Assembly (NCBI GenBank): GCA_005879655.1
Contig: VBJK01000404.1
Location: forward strand, 1 to 6,095
DNA length: 6,095 nt
DNA from: Chloroflexota bacterium
GTDB lineage: Bacteria; Chloroflexota; Ktedonobacteria; Ktedonobacterales; Ktedonobacteraceae
Direction: 5' to 3'
Shown: positions 1-5,552 of the stretch, piece by piece
How the letters are laid out: each line of letters opens with the position of its first letter
Numbering within the stretch: the stretch's first letter is position 1
Program-made: the position numbers and the translations under genes
The notes under the pieces: model-generated
What the model was told of the DNA's origin: nothing
Databases searched by the model: none
The model's input: the letters and a program-made list of their open reading frames with translations, nothing else

Positions 1-41
1 ATCTTAGCTTCGCCGAAATCAGCACAGCTTCCCGAAACGCG

Positions 42-464
42 ATGCTCTCGGCGAAGGTGTGCAAGACGCTTCGTCAGCTTAAACGGCAGGGCTCTTTGGG
101 TGACCGGGAGAGAGGAATCCTCTCTAGGGGTGCTGGGCTTCTGACCGATGTCGTTCAGGGTTCGCTTCTAATCGAGCGTAAGCCGCTTGAGGAGCACGGA
201 TCGCGAGCAGACTTAAAAGCCTACAGTCACGCGATTTCTGCTCTTGAGGATCTTAAGCTTGCAGCTACGGACAAAGACGTTACTGACATCTTTAAAGGCT
301 ACCGGTCTGATCTTGTTTCCCTTTCGAGAGGGGGAAGCGTTCCCGGGGAGCGCTTGGACAGGTTGGCAGTTTTTTTCGGGGCTCTAAATGAGTTCTTTTT
401 CAGGGATGTTCAAAAAGTCCCGCCTGCTGTTAAGGCCGAGCCTGTCTTTTCGCTGTTGCCATAA
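42..464 (+). CDS. Unrecognised small soluble protein, possibly 5'-partial
   Basis: I do not recognise this 140-residue protein. It looks soluble and mostly helical: there is no signal peptide or membrane segment, it carries many Lys/Arg/Asp/Glu residues, and Leu/Ala-rich stretches lie around residues 25-75 and 95-118. No Shine-Dalgarno sequence precedes ATG 42, and the frame is open upstream to position 3. The gene may therefore begin outside the window, with this being its C-terminal part. Codon use (many A/T third positions) matches the next gene and differs from panBCD. Its stop is 18 bases before ATG 483 of the metallopeptidase gene, so the two are probably co-transcribed and may work together. 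A role as partner of the metallopeptidase/deaminase is inferred from position only. Confidence 0.6.
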   Translation: MLSAKVCKTLRQLKRQGSLGDRERGILSRGAGLLTDVVQGSLLIERKPLEEHGSRADLKAYSHAISALEDLKLAATDKDVTDIFKGYRSDLVSLSRGGSVPGERLDRLAVFFGALNEFFFRDVQKVPPAVKAEPVFSLLP

Positions 465-482
465 CCTGGGCCGAGTTAGGTG

Positions 483-2174
483 ATGAGCTCGCGCAACGCG
501 ATAGAGAGTTACCTATTAGAGATCGTTGCGCGGGCTCGCTCGGCTCAAGATCGGTGTACAACAATCCTTTCCTATGACTTTTTTTCTGATGCTCCTAGAA
601 ATTTGGCGCAGTCTATATCTCGAGTTTGTGATTTCCTTTCTAGGGCTGCTGTATCGAGATTTAAGGGTATCGACTGGGATGATGGGGACCAACTCGAGCA
701 AGACATATGGCTACTGCGGAATACGGATAATCTAATTCAACAGTTAGCGGCCCACCTCCGTTATGTTCAAGCGGCAAGGTCCGACCGCCTTCCTTGGGGA
801 ATTATCCCTTATTTTGAAAGATTGGTTCATCAGCTCGTCCCTGGAAAGCAGGTAATGCTCCGCCCTAAGTGGAACTATAACTATAGCGTTACCTTGGCTG
901 ATTTCCGCTCTGCTTATCTGACGGCTCTTGAAGAGTTTGCTGATTATGTCCCCGATGTTGACATCCAGAAGGATGTCCTGGGAAGCCTTCGGCAGCCCTT
1001 TCACATTGTGTCGTTCCCTGCGCTTGAGCGAGAGAATATTCTGCTGCACACTCTCCTTGGGCACGAATTGGGGCACCTCTTCGCGCAGAGATTCTTAAGT
1101 GAGGAGAGAAAAACTCAATTCAAAGAATCAGTTATGGCGCAGGTCGAAGTTATAACAGAGCACGAGATGCGCCGGGAAGGATTCTCTGAGCCGAAGTCGG
1201 GCTTCTTATTTCCTGAGGTAAAGAGAAAGAGGATAGCCCGAAATGCAAGCTTGGCTCTTGAATACTGGGTTCGTGCTCTTGAAGAGCTTTTGTCTGATGT
1301 GGTTGGCGCTATTCTGTTCGGCCCCGCCGCTTTATTTTCAACACTTGAAATGGCGATGCAGCAAGGCTACGACATCCCTCCGTCACCGGAGACTAGGTTT
1401 TACCCTCCATGGAGAATGCGACTGCGAGAAGTGCTGCGTGTGGTTGGCGCAGAGGAGTGCCAGTTCTTTCCAGTGAGCAGCTCACTTTTTAAGTCCAAAG
1501 ACGCAGCAGAAAGGGGGGCTAGGGTTAACGAGCGCTATTCATACATAAGGGAGGTTTGCGGCGAAAAACATGACTCCAATGCTATCTCTGCATTCCCAAT
1601 AGCCCGGCTTGCGTACGATAAGGTTGATAAAGGTATCCAAGAAGGTATAATTTTCTTGCTGGAAGAATGTAAGCTCGCCAAGCGCCGATCTATGGGTAGT
1701 TCCCTTTACAGACCGATGCCAATATTAATAAATCGCTTGGATCATGACATACCTCCTAATGCTTTGGATAGGAATGTTAATGATCGTAAGCAGGTGACGT
1801 GGGTTGAGATAATAAACGCGGCATGGCTTCACCGGGCGTCTCTGGCCTCTGCTGTCTTGGATTCAGCCGGAAACCTAAATTATGACTTAACCAATCAGAG
1901 GCGAAGGGCAAACCGGCTCACCCTGAAGGCAATAGAGTTAGCCGGTCTTGCGAGTGATTACTGGAAGGATAATAAAACTACTCCTTATGCACCTGATGCA
2001 TCGGACGAGGACAAAAAAACTTCGGTAGGCGAAGTGCTGTCGGCGTCCGAAATCGTGGAGTGCCTGGAAAGGGATGCTCTTAGAGAGCGCCTTATGGTAA
2101 CACCGTTGCTGAATCCGAGCGAGTCTATCGGTGCCGGCGCTATAGATGTTAGGCTGGGCAACCAGTTCAGATGA
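483..2174 (+). CDS. HExxH zinc metallopeptidase-like protein with C-terminal start of a dCTP deaminase domain
   Basis: This 563-residue protein (numbering from ATG 483) contains HELGH at residues 194-198 inside a hydrophobic helix, the usual zinc-binding and catalytic motif of gluzincin-type peptidases. About 70 residues later, a segment with Glu267/Glu268, Asp272 and Gly-Pro at 280-281 is a likely third-ligand helix. A YPPWRMR segment near 307-313 resembles the Pro-Pro...Arg element that often follows in such families. No signal peptide or clear membrane span is seen, so it is probably cytoplasmic. The last ~45 residues (from LSASEIVECL, ending IDVRLGNQFR) match the N-terminus of dCTP deaminase, whose E. 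coli form has DVRLGNKFR there. The frame stops at TGA 2172-2174, and the deaminase resumes in the +1 frame. GTG 480 is an alternative start; ATG 483, with GAG at 473-475, seems more likely. Substrate unknown. Confidence 0.8.
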   Translation: MSSRNAIESYLLEIVARARSAQDRCTTILSYDFFSDAPRNLAQSISRVCDFLSRAAVSRFKGIDWDDGDQLEQDIWLLRNTDNLIQQLAAHLRYVQAARSDRLPWGIIPYFERLVHQLVPGKQVMLRPKWNYNYSVTLADFRSAYLTALEEFADYVPDVDIQKDVLGSLRQPFHIVSFPALERENILLHTLLGHELGHLFAQRFLSEERKTQFKESVMAQVEVITEHEMRREGFSEPKSGFLFPEVKRKRIARNASLALEYWVRALEELLSDVVGAILFGPAALFSTLEMAMQQGYDIPPSPETRFYPPWRMRLREVLRVVGAEECQFFPVSSSLFKSKDAAERGARVNERYSYIREVCGEKHDSNAISAFPIARLAYDKVDKGIQEGIIFLLEECKLAKRRSMGSSLYRPMPILINRLDHDIPPNALDRNVNDRKQVTWVEIINAAWLHRASLASAVLDSAGNLNYDLTNQRRRANRLTLKAIELAGLASDYWKDNKTTPYAPDASDEDKKTSVGEVLSASEIVECLERDALRERLMVTPLLNPSESIGAGAIDVRLGNQFR

Positions 2175-2586
2175 TAGCCAGATTGAGCGGTACCAAGATA
2201 AGTTGATTAAGGCATACGGGGAAAAATTTATTCTTCACCCTCGTCAACTGGTTATAGGGAGCACGCTCGAATATATCCAGATCCCCTCAGGAATGATGTG
2301 CTACGTTATTGGTAAGTCAACTTGGGGTAGGATGGGATTGATCATAGCGACCGCTACCAAGGTTGATCCTGGGTTCCGTGGCTGTATTACTCTTGAAATT
2401 ATTAATGAAGGCGAGATTCCGCTTGTCCTCTATCCGGGCATTCCTATTGCACAGCTTGTTTTGCATAGAGCTGCTGGCGCGAGCACATATAAGGGGGGAT
2501 ATAGTTGCGCTATCGGCCCAGAATTCCCCAAGTTCGGCGGCAAGGGTCCCTCGTGGGAGTATTGGACAAAACCGAGTCGTCGTTAG
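2146..2586 (+). CDS. dCTP deaminase/dUTPase-fold domain, out-of-frame continuation of the preceding gene
   Basis: This 146-residue frame holds the main part of a dCTP deaminase (Dcd) domain, which in intact enzymes is trimeric and converts dCTP to dUTP. FILHPRQLVIGSTLEYI (28-44) leads into the active-site loop GKSTWGRMGL (56-65). By comparison with E. coli Dcd as I recall it (GRSSLARLGL; Ser111, Arg115, Glu138), Ser58, Arg62 and, within GCITLE, Glu84 are retained. Arg110 is replaced by Lys57. LYPGIPIAQLVL (99-110) is the typical closing strand. The N-terminal strand of the fold is missing here and is encoded at the end of the preceding frame, 29 bases of which overlap this one. ATG 2146 has no evident ribosome binding site, and its first ~8 residues are probably not genuine. 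The sequence is best read as the 3' half of a frameshifted fusion gene; separate translation by coupling is possible. Nearby codon use is AT-rich like the upstream gene. Confidence 0.75.
   Translation: MLGWATSSDDSQIERYQDKLIKAYGEKFILHPRQLVIGSTLEYIQIPSGMMCYVIGKSTWGRMGLIIATATKVDPGFRGCITLEIINEGEIPLVLYPGIPIAQLVLHRAAGASTYKGGYSCAIGPEFPKFGGKGPSWEYWTKPSRR
2164..2183 (+). other. Frameshift/deletion junction inside the dCTP deaminase domain
   Basis: The upstream frame reads ...LGNQFR then TGA, while the +1 frame reads DDSQIERYQDK across the same bases. Only 13 bases (2169-2181) separate the GNQF codons from the IERYQ codons. In E. coli Dcd about 40 residues lie between the equivalent GNKF and FYLHP, against about 20 here, so roughly 20 residues are absent whichever frame is read. 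This fits an out-of-frame deletion better than a single-base slip. A 5-base direct repeat CAGAT (2168-2172 and 2179-2183) spans the site and might mark the break. An assembly error is also possible. Confidence 0.6.
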
Positions 2587-2798
2587 TGGAGACCGTACTC
2601 CTCGGCAGGCATTGACATTCACCCAGTTTAACCGGAGAATCAAGACACCGCCGCTTGGATCCCGCTGACGCGGGACCGGGACGGATGCACAGCGCCCCCC
2701 GCGGCGCGGCACGGCGAGCGAGGACCTGATCCCCCGGCGGGGACAGCCACCTCAACCCTCTCGCACGAACGCCGCGAACCCGCGGGCCCCGCCCGAGG

Positions 2799-2832
2799 CC
2801 CTTCCGTCCTTATTGCGCGCGGAAGGGTTTTT
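2799..2832 (+). terminator. Rho-independent terminator-like hairpin upstream of panB
   Basis: CCCTTCCG (2799-2806) pairs perfectly with CGGAAGGG (2820-2827) across a 13-base loop, and five T's follow at once (2828-2832). It could end transcription arriving from the left region. Only 32 bases separate it from the panB start, leaving little room for a full promoter downstream, so it may instead sit in the panB leader and act as an attenuator. No riboswitch-like structure was recognised with it. Confidence 0.6.
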
Positions 2833-2850
2833 CACATTTAAGGACCTAGA

Positions 2851-2856
2851 AAGGAG
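2851..2856 (+). promoter_or_regulatory. Shine-Dalgarno sequence of panB
   Basis: AAGGAG lies 8 bases before ATG 2865. It is strong and well spaced, and it fixes the panB start. Confidence 0.85.
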
Positions 2857-2864
2857 CTTCGGAA

Positions 2865-3710
2865 ATGGCTTTTGAGCCGAAGAACGTCACGGTCCCTTGG
2901 GTGGCGGGGGCCCCCGAACGCGGCGATCGCCTGGTGATGGTGACCGCCTACGACTTCCCGCAGGGGCGCGCGGCCGACGCGGCCGGAGTGGACATCGTCC
3001 TGGTGGGCGACTCGCTCGCCATGGTCGTGCTGGGCCATCCGGACACGCTGTCGGTCACCATGGACGAGATGATCCACCACACCAAGGCCGTCCGCCGGGG
3101 CGTCAAGCGCGCCCTGCTCATCGGCGACATGCCCTATGGCTCGTTCCACCTCGGAACCGACCCATCGGTGGCCAACGCCGTCCGCTTCATCAAGGAGGCG
3201 GGGGCGCAGGGGGTGAAGATCGAAGGGCACCGCCCCGAGCTGGTGGCGGCCCTCACCCACGCCGAGGTGCCGGTGATGGCCCACCTCGGGCTCACCCCGC
3301 AGTCGGTCCACCGCCTGGGCGGCTTCAAGGTCCAGGGGCGGGACGAGGCCGCGCGGCAATACATCCTGGAGGCCGCCGAGGCGGCGGAGCAGGCGGGAGC
3401 CTTCTCCCTCGTCCTCGAATGCGTGCCCACCGGCCTGGCCGCCGAGATCACCCAACGCCTCTCGATCCCCACCATCGGCATCGGCGCCGGCTGCACCGGC
3501 CAGGTGCTCGTCTACCACGACCTCCTGGGGATGGAAGAGCGGATCGCTCCCCGCTTCGTGCGGCGCTACGCCGAGCTCGGCAAGCTCTCGCGTGAGGCAA
3601 TCGAGCTCTACGCCGGCGACGTCCGCGCCGGCCGCTTCCCGGCCCCCGAGGAGAGCTACGGGGGCGGGGTGGTGAAGCCGGTGGAAGAGCCGGCCAAGCT
3701 GTACGGGTGA
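2865..3710 (+). CDS. panB: 3-methyl-2-oxobutanoate hydroxymethyltransferase (ketopantoate hydroxymethyltransferase)
   Basis: PanB transfers a hydroxymethyl group from 5,10-methylenetetrahydrofolate to 2-oxoisovalerate to make ketopantoate, the first committed step of the pantoate branch of vitamin B5 and CoA synthesis, in the cytoplasm. The 281-residue product has the full family layout: VTAYD (26-30), VGDSL with metal ligand Asp49 (47-51), IGDMPYGS with Asp88 (86-93), KIEG with Glu120 (118-121), MAHLGLTPQ (138-146), and ECVP with the catalytic-position Glu185 (185-188). The GIGAG motif (205-209) and the conserved C-terminal segment ending in PAPEESYGG are also present. Length is slightly above the ~264 residues of E. 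coli PanB because of a short C-terminal tail. It opens the panBCD cluster and is separated from panC by 73 bases containing a hairpin. No key residue appears to be missing. Confidence 0.97.
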   Translation: MAFEPKNVTVPWVAGAPERGDRLVMVTAYDFPQGRAADAAGVDIVLVGDSLAMVVLGHPDTLSVTMDEMIHHTKAVRRGVKRALLIGDMPYGSFHLGTDPSVANAVRFIKEAGAQGVKIEGHRPELVAALTHAEVPVMAHLGLTPQSVHRLGGFKVQGRDEAARQYILEAAEAAEQAGAFSLVLECVPTGLAAEITQRLSIPTIGIGAGCTGQVLVYHDLLGMEERIAPRFVRRYAELGKLSREAIELYAGDVRAGRFPAPEESYGGGVVKPVEEPAKLYG

Positions 3711-3721
3711 AACCTATGGGA

Positions 3722-3768
3722 GTCCCGGATGGGACGGCCGTAGGTAGCCCGGGATTTCAATCCCGGGC
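3722..3768. repeat. Paired hairpins between panB and panC, REP-like
   Basis: The 73-base panB-panC gap contains a small hairpin, GTCCC/GGGAC with GGAT loop (3722-3735). A stronger one follows: GCCCGGGAT (3747-3755) pairs perfectly with ATCCCGGGC (3760-3768) around a TTCA loop. There is no T-run, so it is not a typical intrinsic terminator. Its form resembles short dispersed palindromes of high-GC genomes. It may affect the panB/panC message ratio or stabilise the panB 3' end; this is inference. Confidence 0.6.
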
Positions 3769-3783
3769 GGTGAGGCCGGGCAG

Positions 3784-4638
3784 ATGATCACTGCGCGGAC
3801 GGAAACCGACCTCCGCCAGGCCATCGACGCCTGGCGGACGGCCGGGGAGCGGATCGGCTTCGTGCCCACCATGGGCGCGCTGCACGCGGGACACCTGTCC
3901 CTCGTGCGGCTCGCCCGCGAGCACGCTTCCAGGGTGGTGGCGTCGGTGTTCGTGAATCCGGCCCAGTTCGGGCCCAACGAGGACTTCAACCGCTACCCCC
4001 GCCAGCCGGAGACGGACTCGCGCCTGCTGGAGACGGCCGGCTGCGACCTCCTCTTCCTGCCGGAGGCAGTGACCATCTATCCGCTCAGGCACGCCACCTT
4101 CGTCGAGCCCGCCGGCGCCGCCGAGGGGCTGGAAGGGGCCTGCCGGCCCGGGCACTTCCGCGGCGTCGCGACCGTGGTCTGCGCCCTGTTCAACCTGGTA
4201 CGGGCGGACGTCGCCGTGTTCGGCGAGAAGGACGCCCAGCAGCTCGCGGTCATCCGGCAGATGGTGCGCGACCTCCATTTGCCGATCGAGATCGTGCCGG
4301 GCCCGACCGTCCGCGAGGCCGACGGGCTAGCCATGTCCTCCCGCAACGCCTACCTCTCTCCCGAGGAGCGGCTGGCGGCGACCATCCTCCACCGCGCCCT
4401 GCGCGCGGCCGAAACGGCGATTTCCCAGGGGGAGCGCCGCGGAGATGCCGTCCGCGAGCGCCTGCGGGAGGTGTTGAATACAGAGCCCCTCGCGCATGTT
4501 GAATATGCCGAGGTGGTGAGCGCCGAGACCTTTCAGCCGGTCGCGACCCTCAGCGGCCGGCTGGTCCTCCCGCTCGCCGTACGGATTGGGGGGACCCGAC
4601 TGATCGACAACATTCGGCTCAGCGCCGAGGAGATATAG
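3784..4638 (+). CDS. panC: Pantoate--beta-alanine ligase (pantothenate synthetase)
   Basis: PanC condenses pantoate with beta-alanine using ATP, through a pantoyl-adenylate intermediate, giving pantothenate. The 284-residue length is almost that of E. coli PanC (283). The nucleotidyltransferase signature is intact: VPTMGALHAGHLSL (27-40) with the HxGH motif at 34-37, VFVNPAQFGP (55-64), GHFRGVATVV (123-132), FGEKDAQQL (146-154), and the KMSKS-like loop MSSRNAYLS (184-192). ATG 3784 is supported by GGTGAG at 3769-3774, nine bases upstream. The ligase takes the beta-alanine made by PanD, encoded three bases downstream, so the two genes form a natural pair. The end of panC carries the panD ribosome binding site, which suggests translational coupling. 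Confidence 0.97.
   Translation: MITARTETDLRQAIDAWRTAGERIGFVPTMGALHAGHLSLVRLAREHASRVVASVFVNPAQFGPNEDFNRYPRQPETDSRLLETAGCDLLFLPEAVTIYPLRHATFVEPAGAAEGLEGACRPGHFRGVATVVCALFNLVRADVAVFGEKDAQQLAVIRQMVRDLHLPIEIVPGPTVREADGLAMSSRNAYLSPEERLAATILHRALRAAETAISQGERRGDAVRERLREVLNTEPLAHVEYAEVVSAETFQPVATLSGRLVLPLAVRIGGTRLIDNIRLSAEEI
4627..4632 (+). promoter_or_regulatory. panD ribosome binding site inside panC
   Basis: GAGGAG overlaps the last codons of panC and lies nine bases before ATG 4642. It supports the panD start and co-translation with panC. Confidence 0.75.
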
Positions 4639-4641
4639 GCC

Positions 4642-5040
4642 ATGAAGCGGACGCTTCTGAAGTCGAAGATCCACCGGGCCACGGTGACGGACGCCAACCT
4701 CCTCTACCAGGGCTCGATCAGCATCGATCCCCTGCTGATGGAGGCCGCCGACTTCGTCCCCCACGAGCGGGTGGAGATCTACAACTGCACCAACGGCGAG
4801 CGGTTCGCCACCTATGCCATTCCAGGGACGCCCGGCCAGGGGCAGATCGTGATCAACGGCGCGGCGGCCCACAAGGCGAGGAAGGGGGACGTGATCATCA
4901 TCGCCACCTACGCCGACTACGAGGACGCCGAGTGCCGGAGCCACCAGCCGTCGCTCGTCTTCGTGGACGCCAAAAACCGCATCCTGATCCAGGGGCACGA
5001 GCGGGTGGACGAGGCTCTGCTGGAGGCGGCGGCCCGATGA
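4642..5040 (+). CDS. panD: Aspartate 1-decarboxylase proenzyme
   Basis: PanD decarboxylates L-aspartate to beta-alanine, the second substrate of PanC. The 132-residue product is the pyruvoyl-dependent type. It is made as a proenzyme that cleaves itself between Gly24 and Ser25 in YQGSIS (22-27), so Ser25 becomes the pyruvoyl group; residues 1-24 form the beta chain and 25-132 the alpha chain. Other family residues visible are Lys9 and His11 near the N-terminus, NCTNGERF (48-55) with Arg54, Tyr58, and the [11 protein letters not shown] segment (66-76). The residue before the cleavage Gly is Gln, where E. coli has Glu. Length fits the family (about 126 in E. coli). No PanZ/PanM maturation factor is present in the window. 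Its stop overlaps the next start in ATGA. Confidence 0.97.
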   Translation: MKRTLLKSKIHRATVTDANLLYQGSISIDPLLMEAADFVPHERVEIYNCTNGERFATYAIPGTPGQGQIVINGAAAHKARKGDVIIIATYADYEDAECRSHQPSLVFVDAKNRILIQGHERVDEALLEAAAR

Positions 5041-5552
5041 TCCGCCGCGCCGTCCTCGCCGTCCAGGCTGCGATCATTTTCCTCGGGCTCGCCTGTGTAG
5101 GAGCCGCCGACCCGCCGCGGTCGGCGGCCGCCCGGCCGACGAAGACGGTCCCCTTCCAGACGATCGATCAACGGGGCATCCCGGGCCAGTCCGGCGACCA
5201 GATCCGCCAAGTGGCCCGGGACGACGCCTCCTGGCGCGCGCTATGGGCCCAGCTCCGCAAGGGGGGCGGCGACGTCCTTCCCGAGGAGCCGCCGGCGGTC
5301 GATTTCGGCCATGAGATGGCGATCGTCGTGGCCATGCCCACGCAGAGCTGCGTCTCGAAGGTCACCATCCAGTCGGTCGTCCGGCAGGGGAAGGGGGCCG
5401 TGGTCAACCTGCTCGAAGCGCCGGCGGCCCCCAACTGCGTCTGCGTCGTCTCCCAAAGGCCGTTCCATGCCGTCCGTCTCCCGCGCATCGAGGGGGACGT
5501 GCGCTTCGCGGCCAAGCGCGGCCAGACCCCCTGCGGCCCCAACCGGTTCTGA
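5037..5552 (+). CDS. Secreted PrcB-like domain protein
   Basis: This 171-residue protein starts at ATG 5037, overlapping the panD stop in ATGA. The frame is open further upstream, but that would lie inside panD and lose the signal peptide. Residues 1-23 form a signal peptide: Arg-Arg at 3-4, a hydrophobic core at 5-21, and a VGA|AD cleavage site. Cys20 follows GLA, a poor lipobox, so a lipoprotein is less likely. Residues ~60-157 resemble the PrcB C-terminal domain (protease-complex stabilising type): a DDASWRALW start, [11 protein letters not shown] (88-98), then alternating strands ending in the basic [11 protein letters not shown] (147-157). Cys105, Cys134, Cys136 and Cys166 could form disulfides outside the cytoplasm. 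The function is unknown; linkage to panBCD looks positional. The family assignment is from pattern memory only. Confidence 0.75.
   Translation: MIRRAVLAVQAAIIFLGLACVGAADPPRSAAARPTKTVPFQTIDQRGIPGQSGDQIRQVARDDASWRALWAQLRKGGGDVLPEEPPAVDFGHEMAIVVAMPTQSCVSKVTIQSVVRQGKGAVVNLLEAPAAPNCVCVVSQRPFHAVRLPRIEGDVRFAAKRGQTPCGPNRF

Larger units (their letters stand above)
2587..2864. other. Gene-free spacer carrying the composition boundary and small hairpins
   Basis: I find no convincing gene in either strand here. The first ~60 bases still resemble the AT-richer left region; from about 2640 the sequence becomes very GC-rich. Visible structure includes a hairpin with 6-bp stem TCCCGC/GCGGGA and TGAC loop (2660-2675), a hairpin TCCCC/GGGGA with CGGC loop (2730-2743), the palindrome CCCGCGGG (2779-2786), and the terminator-like element annotated separately. 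No tRNA or att-like direct repeat was seen at the transition. The panB promoter probably lies here, but no good -35/-10 pair stands out. Confidence 0.6.

Noticed and set aside
2163..2175. Programmed +1 frameshift at AGA-TGA, as in the release-factor 2 gene
   Set aside because: The UGA stop is suggestive, but the AGA or TTC tRNA would re-pair poorly in the +1 frame and no upstream Shine-Dalgarno-like stimulator is evident. A shift would also not restore the ~20 missing residues.
2317..2755. Open frames on both strands over the deaminase 3' end and spacer
   Set aside because: They cross the composition boundary, show no domain, and conflict with the clear deaminase motifs.
2587..2864. tRNA gene or att site at the composition boundary
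   Set aside because: No cloverleaf arms or T-loop consensus and no direct repeat pair were seen.
2838..3518. Long reverse-strand open frame of 226 codons opposite panB
   Set aside because: It is a shadow of GC-rich panB codons; the composition is His/Gly/Asp/Arg-rich without any domain, while panB on the + strand is unmistakable.
4932..5036. Upstream extension of the PrcB-like frame into panD
   Set aside because: It would overlap panD by over 100 bases and bury the signal peptide; ATG 5037 with the ATGA overlap is far better.
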